Positions 56,200 to 64,000 of a stretch of 64,000 bases of DNA are shown piece by piece. Made by a program: the position numbers and the translations under genes. Each line of letters begins with the position of its first letter. The first letter of the stretch is position 1. The notes beneath the pieces are model-generated. The model saw nothing but the letters and a program-made list of their open reading frames with translations. It was not told the DNA's origin and ran no database searches. The DNA comes from Shinella kummerowiae (GTDB taxonomy: Bacteria > Pseudomonadota > Alphaproteobacteria > Rhizobiales > Rhizobiaceae), in the NCBI RefSeq assembly GCF_009827055.1, contig NZ_WUMK01000001.1, positions 682,001-746,000 of the forward strand, read 5' to 3'.

Positions 56200-56591
56200 G
56201 CATCACCTTCTAGGCCGGAAGGCATGCGCCATCGTGCTTACACACACGACGCGGCAAACCCAAACTCCGGATACAACACTGAATGATTGCTCGGCACTGC
56301 AAGCACTCTGGACGACTTACCCTGTCCGAAGCTTGCGCTGCCATTCTCGAATCATCATTTAAAATCAGTGTATAACGGCGGAGTCACGACGCCAGCCCCT
56401 GACCGCCCATTTTCTCCGCCCGGTTGTGGACAGAGGTTGTGAAAAAGATTCAGGTCGGGCGGGTAAGGGACTCTGCGAAAACAGCTTTTCGAAAGTGTCC
56501 ACAGGGGTAAAAATTTTATTAAAAAAAACGGTTGGCGCGATGTGAATCACGCCAACCGAGTCCTGCCGGTCAAAACCTGTGCTGAAACGGT
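56200..56591. other. 392-base gene-free region between YbjN and ubiK
   Basis: No protein gene is convincing. It holds the YbjN promoter side, the ubiK terminator and an AT-rich run at 56508-56528. Two DnaA-box-like sequences in inverted orientation lie at 56425-56432 (TGTGGACA) and 56496-56503 (TGTCCACA). Confidence 0.5.
56521..56558 (-). terminator. Intrinsic terminator after ubiK
   Basis: Arms GGTTGGCG and CGCCAACC with a 12-base loop; on the minus strand followed by TTTTTTTT. It lies 34 bases after the ubiK stop. Confidence 0.9.
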
Positions 56592-56849
56592 TCAGCCGTT
56601 GGTATTGAGGCGCGCTTCGAGGGCCTCGATGCGCTTCAGAAGCGCGTCGTTTTCATCGCGCGCCTTGATCGCCATCTCGCGCACCGCTTCGAACTCCTCG
56701 CGCTTGACGAGGTCCATGCCGTTGATGAAACGCTCGGCCTGGGCGCGGAACACCGTCTCCGCCTCCTTGCGCACACCCTGGGCGGCGCCGGCGGCATCGG
56801 TCATCAGCTTGGCGAAGTCGTCGAGAATGCGGTTCGCACCGGTGGTCAT
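56592..56849 (-). CDS. ubiK: Ubiquinone biosynthesis accessory factor UbiK (YqiC/BMFP)
   Basis: An 85-residue helical protein; the C-terminal half (REEFEAVREMAIKARDENDALLKRIEALEARL) is the conserved coiled coil that trimerises in YqiC/BMFP proteins. UbiK assists ubiquinone synthesis in enteric bacteria; the N-terminal helix is membrane-active. It diverges from lgt, the common rhizobial order. A terminator follows. Confidence 0.9.
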   Translation of the reverse strand: MTTGANRILDDFAKLMTDAAGAAQGVRKEAETVFRAQAERFINGMDLVKREEFEAVREMAIKARDENDALLKRIEALEARLNTNG

Positions 56850-57060
56850 TGTCTGCCCTCCTCGGGTGTCGATGGTGGTTCTGCGGGCATTGTCATCCCG
56901 CGCCTTGGCACTGAGGTAGGGTCTGACGCCGCGCCTTGCAAGCGGATTCCGGTGGATCGGGCGCCTGTGGCGGCCGCTGCGGCTCCTCCATCACGATTTA
57001 TCGCCTTGACCCTGCCACGAGGCGTCGCCATCTTCCGCGCAAAACAGGAAGATCAAAACC

Positions 57061-57903
57061 TTGACGAACATCGCCCAGCTTTTCGCCATCATGCCCTATC
57101 CGGAGATCGACCCGATCGCCTTTTCGATCGGCCCGGTCGCCGTCCACTGGTACGGCATCGCCTATGTCGTGGGCATCATGCTGGGCTGGCTCTATGCGCG
57201 CCGGCTGGTCGAAACGCCGCGGCTCTGGGCTGGCGACGCGCCGTTGACACGCGTGCAGCTTGACGATTTCCTCGTCTGGGCCGCCGTCGGCATCATTCTC
57301 GGCGGCCGTATCGGCTATATCCTGTTCTACGATTTTCCCAACGTGGCCGCCGACCCTCTGCGCGCCGTCCAGGTCTGGAACGGCGGCATGTCCTTCCACG
57401 GTGGCCTTGCCGGCACGACGCTTGCCATGATCCTGTTTGCCCGGCGCAACGGCATTGCAGTCTGGAGCCTGTTCGACATTGTCGCCGCGGTGGTGCCGAT
57501 CGGCCTGTTCTTCGGCCGCATCGCCAATTTCGTCAACGGTGAACTCTGGGGCCGCCTTTCCGATGCGCCCTGGGCCGTGATCTTCCCGGAAGCCGGCCCC
57601 TTCGCCCGCCACCCGAGCCAGCTCTACGAGGCAGGCCTGGAAGGCATCGTGCTTCTCATCGTTCTGGCGATCGCCATCTACCGCTTCGGCGCACTGAAGC
57701 GCCCGGGCTTCGTCACCGGTCTCTTCGTTGCGGGCTACGCGCTCTCGCGCATCACGGTCGAATTCTTCCGTGAGCCGGACCCGCAACTCGGCTACCTCCT
57801 CGGCGGCTGGCTGACCATGGGCATGCTGTTGTCGCTGCCGATGCTGGTACTTGGCCTCTGGGCGATTGCTCGCGCCCGAGCGGCCCGTCCGGCCAGCGCC
57901 TGA
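57061..57903 (+). CDS. lgt: Prolipoprotein diacylglyceryl transferase
   Basis: Lgt attaches diacylglycerol to the lipobox cysteine of prolipoproteins. The 280-residue membrane protein has seven spans and the family signatures [45 protein letters not shown], and the catalytic stretch [29 protein letters not shown] is the conserved C-terminal block. TTG at 57061 with AGGAAGA upstream is used; ATG at 57091 is an alternative. Two lipoproteins in this window are candidate substrates. Confidence 0.96.
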   Translation: MTNIAQLFAIMPYPEIDPIAFSIGPVAVHWYGIAYVVGIMLGWLYARRLVETPRLWAGDAPLTRVQLDDFLVWAAVGIILGGRIGYILFYDFPNVAADPLRAVQVWNGGMSFHGGLAGTTLAMILFARRNGIAVWSLFDIVAAVVPIGLFFGRIANFVNGELWGRLSDAPWAVIFPEAGPFARHPSQLYEAGLEGIVLLIVLAIAIYRFGALKRPGFVTGLFVAGYALSRITVEFFREPDPQLGYLLGGWLTMGMLLSLPMLVLGLWAIARARAARPASA

Positions 57904-57917
57904 GCGGACGGTCGCCC

Positions 57918-59018
57918 ATGCCGACACCCCTCGCCCACAAGATCAAGGCGCTGATCAGAGTAAACGGTCCGATCAGCGTCACCGACTATTTCGCACTCTG
58001 CCTGGCCGATCCCGAGCACGGCTATTACCGTACCCGCGACCCTTTCGGCCGGGCCGGTGATTTTGTCACCGCACCGGAAGTGAGCCAGCTGTTCGGCGAA
58101 ATGATCGGCATCTTCCTCGTACACGCCTGGCAGAAACATGGTGGGCCGACCGATGTGCGGATCGCCGAGATCGGTCCCGGCCGCGGCACGATGATGGCCG
58201 ACATGCTGCGCGTCATCGCCAAGCTCGCGCCGCAGCTGTACGAGCACGCGACGATCCATCTCATCGAGACCAGCCCGAAGCTGCGGGCCGTCCAGCATGA
58301 GACGCTCGGCATGCACGCCGCCCGCATCACCTGGCACGATAGTTTCGAGGAACTGCCTGATGGCTTCGTGCTGCTTGCCGCCAACGAGCTTTTCGACGCC
58401 ATACCGATCCGCCAGTTTATCAAGACCCCCTCCGGCTTCCGCGAGCGCATGGTCGGCCTCGATGCCAATGACGACCTGACCTTCGCCGCCGGCGTCGCGG
58501 GCCTCGATCCAGCCCTGCTGCCCGAGCATCACAAAAACGTTCCAAACGGCACGATCTTCGAGATCGCTCCCGCCCGTGAAGCGGTCATGGCGACGATCGG
58601 CGAACGCATCGCCCGCTTCGGCGGCACGGCATTGGCGATCGACTACGGTCATTTCGTCACCGGCTTCGGCGATACGCTTCAGGCCGTACTGAAACACGAC
58701 TTCGACCCACCGCTCGCCCATCCCGGCGAGGCGGACCTGACAAGCCATGTCGATTTCGAGCGTCTTGCCGGTGCTGCCGCCGCGGCCGGCCTCCATGTGC
58801 ACGGCATGCTGCACCAGGGCGATTTCCTCGTCGGCCTCGGCATCGGCGAACGCGCCTCAGCACTCGGCCGCCACCGCGACGAGGCGACGCAGCAATCGAT
58901 CCTGAACGACGTCGCCCGGCTCGCCGGCTCCGGCGCGGGTAAAATGGGCGATCTTTTCAAGGTCTTGGCCGTCGGCAGCGCGCCGCTTTCCCTTTTTCCC
59001 TTCCGCAAGCCGGATTGA
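57918..59018 (+). CDS. MidA/NDUFAF7-family SAM-dependent methyltransferase
   Basis: A 366-residue protein of the family whose human member NDUFAF7 symmetrically dimethylates an arginine of a complex I subunit. Signatures: GPISVTDYFALCLADPEHGYYRTRDPFGRAGDFVTAPEVSQLFGEMIGIF, the SAM motif IAEIGPGRGTMMADMLR, and LLAANELFDAIPIRQF. It lies 14 bases after lgt, in one operon. A role in complex I (Nuo) assembly is a family inference. Confidence 0.93.
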   Translation: MPTPLAHKIKALIRVNGPISVTDYFALCLADPEHGYYRTRDPFGRAGDFVTAPEVSQLFGEMIGIFLVHAWQKHGGPTDVRIAEIGPGRGTMMADMLRVIAKLAPQLYEHATIHLIETSPKLRAVQHETLGMHAARITWHDSFEELPDGFVLLAANELFDAIPIRQFIKTPSGFRERMVGLDANDDLTFAAGVAGLDPALLPEHHKNVPNGTIFEIAPAREAVMATIGERIARFGGTALAIDYGHFVTGFGDTLQAVLKHDFDPPLAHPGEADLTSHVDFERLAGAAAAAGLHVHGMLHQGDFLVGLGIGERASALGRHRDEATQQSILNDVARLAGSGAGKMGDLFKVLAVGSAPLSLFPFRKPD

Positions 59019-59119
59019 CAGGGGGGGCAAGGCCGGACAACATCCGGCCCGATTTGCACCCCGCATGCCCCGGCGACATTCTTGCCTGGCGATCCGTCCC
59101 CAAGCCCAGCCGAGAGACC

Positions 59120-59911
59120 ATGAAGGACCAAGCACTTCCCGCCCCGATCGAAAGTCCGCTGTTGGCAGAACGCGCCGGCAGCGCCGCCCAGCACGGCTTC
59201 TTCACCCGCATCGGCGGCGTGTCCGAAGGCATCTATCGCGGCCTCAATGTCGGCCTCGGCTCGAAGGACGAGCGCGAGAACGTCGTCGAGAATCGTGCGC
59301 GCATCGCCCGCTGGTTCTCCGCGGCACCCGATCGCCTTGCGACCGTGCACCAGGTCCATTCGCCGGATGTCGTGGTTGTCGATGACGGCTATGACGGTGC
59401 CCGCCCGGAGGCCGATGCGATGGTGAGCGCCACACCCGGCATCGTACTCGGCGTGCTGGCCGCCGATTGCGGCCCGATCCTGTTCTGCGATCCCGAGGCC
59501 CGCGTCGTCGGCGCCGCCCATGCCGGCTGGAAGGGAGCGCTCTACGGCGTGCTGGAAAGCACCATTGCCGCCATGGAAAAGCTCGGCGCAAGCCGGCAGA
59601 ACATCCTCGCCAGCCTCGGCCCTTCGATCAGCCGGCGCAACTATGAGGTCGGCCCGGAATTCATCTCGCGTTTTCTTGGCGTCGACAAGGCCTATGCGCG
59701 TTACTTCACGCCGTCGGAAAAAACCGATCACGCAATGTTCGACCTGCCGGGCCTGACCACGCAACGCCTGAGCGATGCCGGCGTGACGGCGGAAAACCTG
59801 GATATCTGCACCTATCCCGACGAGGATCGTTTCTTCTCCTACCGGCGCACGACGCACCGGCAGGAACCCGACTACGGCCGCCAGATATCGGCGATCATGA
59901 TACGGGCGTAA
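59120..59911 (+). CDS. pgeF: Laccase-domain protein, PgeF-like
   Basis: A 263-residue protein of the YfiH/PgeF family, now known to hydrolyse misincorporated peptidoglycan or act as a polyphenol/adenosine-related enzyme with a Zn site. Signatures: HGFFTRIGGVSEGIYRGLNVGLGSKDE, VHSPDVV, ADCGPILFCDPEARVVGAAHAGWKG (with the His and Cys ligands), and LGPSISRRNYEVG. The ATG at 59120 was chosen over a TTG at 59015. It follows the methyltransferase gene in the lgt operon. Confidence 0.9.
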   Translation: MKDQALPAPIESPLLAERAGSAAQHGFFTRIGGVSEGIYRGLNVGLGSKDERENVVENRARIARWFSAAPDRLATVHQVHSPDVVVVDDGYDGARPEADAMVSATPGIVLGVLAADCGPILFCDPEARVVGAAHAGWKGALYGVLESTIAAMEKLGASRQNILASLGPSISRRNYEVGPEFISRFLGVDKAYARYFTPSEKTDHAMFDLPGLTTQRLSDAGVTAENLDICTYPDEDRFFSYRRTTHRQEPDYGRQISAIMIRA

Positions 59912-59946
59912 CGCCCCAAACAGACAAAGACGACGGAGACACCACA

Positions 59947-61098
59947 ATGGCACTTCACTTCGATACCGAGGAATACGCCAACCGGCTCCAGCGCCTGACC
60001 GCCCGCATGCGGGAGGAAAAGATCGACGCCATGCTGCTTTTCGCGCAAGAAAGCATGTACTGGCTGACCGGCTACGACACGTTCGGCTATTGCTTCTTCC
60101 AGACGCTGGTGGTGAAGGCGGATGGCAACATGGTGCTGCTGACGCGTTCGGCGGACCTGCGTCAGGCACGCCACACCTCCAACATCGGGAAAATCGAGAT
60201 CTGGATCGACCGCATGAATGCGGATCCGACGATGGATTTGAAAAACCTGCTGTCCGATCTGGATCTGCTCGGCTGCCGCATCGGTGTTGAATACGACACG
60301 CACGGCCTGACCGGCCGCAACGCACGCCTGCTCGACAACCAGCTCCAGAGTTTCGGCCAGATCGTCGATGCCTCGAACATCGTCAGCCGGCTCCGCCTCA
60401 TCAAGAGCCCCGCCGAGATCGCCTATGTCGAGCGTGCGGCCGTGCTCTCGGACGAGGCGCTGGCGGCCGCGCTGCCGCTCATCGTGCCGGGTGGCGACGA
60501 GGCAGCGATCCTTGCGGCCCTACAGGGTGCGGTGCTTGCCGGCGGCGGCGATTATCCCGCCAACGAATTCGTCATCGGCTCGGGCATCGATGCCCTGCTC
60601 TGCCGCTCGAAATCCGGCCGACGCCGGCTCGATGCCCAGGACCAGTTGACGATCGAATGGGCCGGCGTTAGCGCCCGGTATCATGCGCCCATGATGCGCA
60701 CCGCGCTCATCGGCGAGCCGACCGCCCGCCATCGCGAACTCTACAGCACCTGCCGCGAGGCCATACAGGCGATGGAAATGGTGCTTCGGCCCGGCAACAC
60801 ATTCGGCACCGTCTTCGAGACCTTTGCCCGCATCATCGATGAACGCGGCCTCGCCCGCCATCGGCTGAACACCTGCGGATATTCGGTCGGCGCCCGCTTC
60901 GCCCCCTCGTGGATGGACCTGCAGACATTCCTCCTCGGCAACCCTCAGGAAATCGAGCCGAACATGTCGCTCTTCGTGCATACGATCATTTTCGATTCCG
61001 ATACCGGCACCGCGATGACGCTCGGCCAGACCTATCTGACGACGACCGACACGCCGAAGCCGCTGTCACGCTACGGCCTCGATTTCATCGAGGTATGA
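59947..61098 (+). CDS. M24-family creatinase/prolidase-like protein with altered metal site
   Basis: A 383-residue pita-bread-fold protein with N-terminal creatinase domain (EEYANRLQRLTARMREEKIDAMLLF, YWLTGYDTFGY) and C-terminal M24 domain. Where metal peptidases carry Asp-x10-Asp, this one reads TIEWAGVSARYHAPMMRT: the Asp pair is replaced by Glu and His, as in creatinase and ectoine hydrolase (DoeA). A hydrolase of a small N-containing compound is therefore more likely than an aminopeptidase; substrate unknown. It follows pgeF by 35 bases. Confidence 0.88.
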   Translation: MALHFDTEEYANRLQRLTARMREEKIDAMLLFAQESMYWLTGYDTFGYCFFQTLVVKADGNMVLLTRSADLRQARHTSNIGKIEIWIDRMNADPTMDLKNLLSDLDLLGCRIGVEYDTHGLTGRNARLLDNQLQSFGQIVDASNIVSRLRLIKSPAEIAYVERAAVLSDEALAAALPLIVPGGDEAAILAALQGAVLAGGGDYPANEFVIGSGIDALLCRSKSGRRRLDAQDQLTIEWAGVSARYHAPMMRTALIGEPTARHRELYSTCREAIQAMEMVLRPGNTFGTVFETFARIIDERGLARHRLNTCGYSVGARFAPSWMDLQTFLLGNPQEIEPNMSLFVHTIIFDSDTGTAMTLGQTYLTTTDTPKPLSRYGLDFIEV

Positions 61099-61211
61099 GG
61101 GGTCGATCGCCAGCCTGCCAGATCCCGCAATTGACAGGCCCTGGGGCGCCACCCATAAATTGCTGCGGGAAACGGAGGCCGCTCAGCCTTCGCAGGACAC
61201 GGACGAGAACA

Positions 61212-61997
61212 ATGCAAGAGCTGATAAAGCGACTGGCACTGATCGGCCTGGTTGCCGCCCTTGCCGGCTGCAACAGCACGGACGCGCTGACACCGCAGGT
61301 CGACGTCGGCGGCGGGTTCAATTCGCCGCCTGTCACTCAGAACGACCTCGATCAGATGAGTGCCCAGACCACACCGGTTACCACGACGCCGGTCACCACG
61401 ACGACCCAGACAACGGCGTTTACGCCGGCGGCCGAGGCCGGCAACACGACGGGCGCGGATACGGCCGGCTCGCTGGAAGGCCAGGCCGAGGCGCTGGCCC
61501 GTAACAATGCCAGCCGTAACACGGCACAATCCGACGCAGCACTTTCCCGCACAGCAGCGCAACGCTCGCTCGCTGCGGAAACGTCGACCGGCGCGGAAGA
61601 GGTTGCCGCTGTCTCGCCTGCTGCGGAGGCTGGAGAGACCATCCGCTTCCTGCCAATCATCGGCGCACCGGTCGAGGCCGTCACCCCGCTCTCCAAGCGC
61701 CTAGGCGCTGAAGCCCGCTCGAACGGCCTGAAGATCCGCAGCGCCTCCGACAGTTCCAGCAAATACATCCTGAAGGGCTATTTCTCCGCCTTGAACGACG
61801 GTGGCAAGACGACCGTCGTCTATGTCTGGGACGTGCTCGATGGCAGCGGCGCGCGGCTGCATCGCATCCAGGGGCAGGAAACCGTCTCGGGCACCGCGTC
61901 GGATCCGTGGGCGGCCGTACCCTCCCGCACGATGGAAGGCATCGCCCAGAAGACGATCCGCCAATATCTCGACTGGCGAGGTACCGCACCAGGTTAA
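61212..61997 (+). CDS. Lipoprotein, unknown
   Basis: A 261-residue lipoprotein: signal peptide with lipobox LAGC (lipidated Cys20). Residues about 45-150 are low-complexity Thr/Ala-rich (TTPVTTTPVTTTTQTT), then a globular C-terminal domain (FLPIIGAPVEAVTPLSKRLGAEARSNGL, KYILKGYFSALNDGGKTTVVYVWDVLD) with a conserved feel. The start ATG is at 61212. Its domain is the type seen in rhizobial lipoproteins beside prs; no function known. Confidence 0.8.
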   Translation: MQELIKRLALIGLVAALAGCNSTDALTPQVDVGGGFNSPPVTQNDLDQMSAQTTPVTTTPVTTTTQTTAFTPAAEAGNTTGADTAGSLEGQAEALARNNASRNTAQSDAALSRTAAQRSLAAETSTGAEEVAAVSPAAEAGETIRFLPIIGAPVEAVTPLSKRLGAEARSNGLKIRSASDSSSKYILKGYFSALNDGGKTTVVYVWDVLDGSGARLHRIQGQETVSGTASDPWAAVPSRTMEGIAQKTIRQYLDWRGTAPG

Positions 61998-62124
61998 CGC
62001 TGCTGAAACGGTAAATCACAGCGAAATGCGAAGATTCGCTTTTCCGATGCGGCAAGGCCCTTGCATTCGCGGTTTGAGCCGCTTAAAGGCCCCCCATCGA
62101 GCATAATCCACAGGCGGACCATAA

Positions 62125-63057
62125 ATGAAGGTTTTCGCGGGTAATTCGAACCGGCTTCTGGCCGAAGCGATCTGCAATTATCTGAATGTCCCGCTCGGCC
62201 GTGCCACGGTCAGACGCTTCGCAGACCAGGAAATCTTCGTTGAAATCCAGGAGAATGTGCGTGGCGAGGACGTTTTCGTCGTTCAATCGACCTCGTTCCC
62301 GACCAACGACCACCTGATGGAAATGTTGATCATGATCGATGCCATGCGCCGCTCCTCGGCGCGCCGCATCACGGCCGTGATCCCCTATTTCGGTTACGCC
62401 CGCCAGGACCGCAAACCCGGCCCGCGCACGCCGATTTCCGCCAAGCTCGTCGCCAACCTGATCACCGAAGCCGGCGCCGACCGCGTGCTGACGCTCGATC
62501 TTCACGCTGGCCAGATCCAGGGCTTCTTCGACATTCCGACGGACAACCTCTACGCCGTGCCGATCCTGGCGCGTGACGTGAAGGAAAACTACAATCTCGA
62601 AAACGTCATGGTCGTTTCGCCCGACGTCGGTGGCGTGGTGCGCGCCCGCGCACTGGCCAAGCGTCTCGATTGCCAGCTGGCGATCGTCGACAAGCGCCGC
62701 GAACGCGCCGGCGAATCCGAAGTCATGAATGTCATCGGCGATGTGACCGGCAAGGACTGTCTGCTGATCGACGACATCGTCGATTCCGGCGGCACGCTCT
62801 GCAACGCCGCCGAGGCGCTGCTCAAGAACGGCGCGACCAGCGTCACCGCCTATATCACACACGGCGTACTGTCCGGTGGCGCCGTGGCGCGCGTCACCTC
62901 CTCCAAGCTCAAGGAACTTGTGATCACCGACTCGATCCAGCCGACCACGGCGGTCCAGTCGGCGCACAATATCCGCGTCATCTCGACGGCCAATCTGCTC
63001 GGCGAAGCGATCAACCGCACCAGCGCCGAAGAGTCGGTTTCGAGCCTTTTCGACTGA
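62125..63057 (+). CDS. prs: Ribose-phosphate pyrophosphokinase
   Basis: Prs makes PRPP from ribose 5-phosphate and ATP for nucleotide, His and Trp synthesis. The 310-residue protein has [15 protein letters not shown], the flexible-loop and Mg motif region [18 protein letters not shown], the regulatory flag stretch and the PRPP-binding motif [20 protein letters not shown]. The ATG is at 62125. It follows the lipoprotein by 127 bases, with no terminator between. Confidence 0.97.
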   Translation: MKVFAGNSNRLLAEAICNYLNVPLGRATVRRFADQEIFVEIQENVRGEDVFVVQSTSFPTNDHLMEMLIMIDAMRRSSARRITAVIPYFGYARQDRKPGPRTPISAKLVANLITEAGADRVLTLDLHAGQIQGFFDIPTDNLYAVPILARDVKENYNLENVMVVSPDVGGVVRARALAKRLDCQLAIVDKRRERAGESEVMNVIGDVTGKDCLLIDDIVDSGGTLCNAAEALLKNGATSVTAYITHGVLSGGAVARVTSSKLKELVITDSIQPTTAVQSAHNIRVISTANLLGEAINRTSAEESVSSLFD

Positions 63058-63214
63058 CGCCAATCCGGCAGTCACAGGCCCAGGCAGCCTACGCTCCGCG
63101 TAGGTTGCGCTCCACTGCGGCCTGGTTCAACCAGCCCCTGCTTTTTACCCTGGCGCCGATACCGGACCCGTTCGTTTTGCGATAGGGTCCGCAGAGATTC
63201 GCTTGGAGGACACC

Positions 63215-63886
63215 ATGATATCGACGTCTTTCTTTTCCCGGCTGGCGGGACGCATAGCCATTCTTCTCGCCGCCGGCACGCTGGCAGCCTGCCAGGTCGA
63301 CGTTGACCAGGGCGGCGGCTACGATCCGGGCCCGCAGATGTGCACCAGGGAATACAACCCGGTTTGCGGTTCGCGCCGTGGCGATCTCCAGACATTCGCC
63401 AATGCCTGCGAGGCTCGCTCCAGCGGCTTCCAGATCGTCGGCCGTGGTGAATGCCGCATTGGCGGTCGTCCGGATCCCCGTCCCGATGAAGGCCGTGCCT
63501 GCACACGCGAGTATGCACCGGTCTGCGGCGCGCGCGGTCGTGACCGCCAGACATTCGCCAATTCCTGCGAGGCGCGCTCGAGCGGCTTCGACGTCATCGG
63601 CCGCGGCGAGTGCCAGATCCGCCGTCCCGATAACGGCGACGGCTGGGATCGCCCGCGTGATCGTGATCGCGATCGCGACGACGACCGCAGCAACCGCGAG
63701 CGCGAACGGGATCGCAACCGTGACGGCGGCGACCGTGAGCGCCCGCGCGACCAGCGCGCCTGTACGATGGAATACAATCCGGTCTGCGGACAGCGCGGCC
63801 GTGACATCAAGACCTTCGGCAACACCTGCTCTGCTGGCGCTGCGGGCTACCGGGTCATTCGCCCCGGCGAGTGCCCTGCACGCTGA
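63215..63886 (+). CDS. Lipoprotein with three Kazal-like domains
   Basis: A 223-residue protein with a signal peptide and lipobox LAAC. It carries three Kazal-type repeats, each with four cysteines and the core E-Y-N/A-P-V-C-G ... TF-N-C-A ... G-GEC: at about residues 43-81, 94-133 and 183-220. Between the second and third lies a charged linker of Arg/Asp repeats (RDRDRDRDDDRSNRERERDR). Kazal domains inhibit serine proteases, so it may protect the envelope from host or competitor proteases. TTGGAGGACACC precedes the ATG at 63215. Confidence 0.88.
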   Translation: MISTSFFSRLAGRIAILLAAGTLAACQVDVDQGGGYDPGPQMCTREYNPVCGSRRGDLQTFANACEARSSGFQIVGRGECRIGGRPDPRPDEGRACTREYAPVCGARGRDRQTFANSCEARSSGFDVIGRGECQIRRPDNGDGWDRPRDRDRDRDDDRSNRERERDRNRDGGDRERPRDQRACTMEYNPVCGQRGRDIKTFGNTCSAGAAGYRVIRPGECPAR

Positions 63887-63914
63887 GCATCAGTTCTACC
63901 AATGCGCATGACCA

Positions 63915-63944
63915 GAACCCCGCCGTCCAAACGGCGGGGTTTTG
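63915..63944 (+). terminator. Intrinsic terminator after the Kazal gene
   Basis: Arms AACCCCGCCGT and ACGGCGGGGTT with a four-base loop and TTTT tail, 29 bases after the stop codon. Confidence 0.9.
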
Positions 63945-64000
63945 CATTTGAGCCAACCGGATGACGTTCAGCGTGCCGGCAACGGGCAGGCCTCGCCGCC

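Noticed and set aside
56340-56540. Possible chromosomal origin of replication.
   Set aside because: Only two imperfect boxes and no neighbouring origin genes such as hemE or dnaA.
63089-63110. Hairpin after prs as an intrinsic terminator.
   Set aside because: The stem CCTACGC/GCGTAGG is followed by TTGCGC rather than a T run.

Overview
The window is high-GC alphaproteobacterial chromosome and almost certainly Rhizobiaceae (Sinorhizobium/Rhizobium/Agrobacterium/Shinella type). The evidence is gene order and family signatures: dnaG and yqeY next to carA; a greA ... LPS-type glycosyltransferases ... lrp-trxB-lsrB block like the known Sinorhizobium meliloti lps-core locus; two tandem AbcR (alpha-r15) small RNAs behind lsrB; an alphaproteobacterial SOS box of the direct-repeat type (GTTC-N7-GTTC); BA14K, ELM1-like and DUF2306 proteins. 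No rRNA, tRNA, CRISPR array, insertion sequence or prophage was seen. Coding density is high and the sequence reads as stable core chromosome with small accessory cassettes.

Layout. 1-4.4 kb: 3' part of dnaG missing, GNAT, yqeY, carA. 4.5-17.1 kb: an accessory stretch of MATE and TetA-like efflux pumps, LysR/aldo-keto reductase pair, YpfJ-type metallopeptidase, PAP2 protein, DUF2306 with a membrane LytTR regulator, RibD-like reductase, an AmpR-type regulator divergent from a class D beta-lactamase, and a flavin monooxygenase. 17.4-20.9 kb: carB. 20.9-23.7 kb: a two-gene operon of a radical SAM protein and a UdgX-type uracil-DNA glycosylase fused to DUF4130, under a perfect SOS box. 23.7-25.7 kb: a three-gene operon with a stress-type dehydrogenase. 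25.9-34.3 kb: greA, a GDP-L-fucose pathway (gmd, fcl) with a family 10 fucosyltransferase, three further glycosyltransferases, an ELM1-like protein and an Lrp regulator. 34.5-37.0 kb: trxB, lsrB/vtlR and two AbcR sRNAs. 37.0-50.0 kb: ArsR/old-yellow-enzyme pair, an Imm27-like orphan, ChaA antiporter, aatA, a degenerate EAL protein, PQQ-type sugar dehydrogenase, EamA transporter, cold-shock protein, BA14K protein, MBL hydrolase, Lrp/hppD pair. 50.1-64 kb: ilvE, MarR-response regulator-kinase operon, CsaA-like protein, proC, YbjN, ubiK, then lgt, a MidA-like methyltransferase, a PgeF-like protein, an M24/creatinase-like protein, a lipoprotein, prs and a Kazal-repeat lipoprotein.

How they work together. 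CarA and CarB (separated by 13 kb) make carbamoyl phosphate; Prs supplies PRPP. Gmd and Fcl make GDP-L-fucose that the neighbouring family 10 enzyme can transfer to a surface glycan. LsrB plus AbcR sRNAs form a known redox/transport regulatory module, and a palindrome upstream of the first AbcR gene is a candidate LsrB site. The most interesting candidate system is the SOS-regulated radical SAM-UdgX/DUF4130 operon, whose biochemical role is not established to my knowledge. Starts were chosen by homology memory and ribosome-binding sites; no searches could be run.
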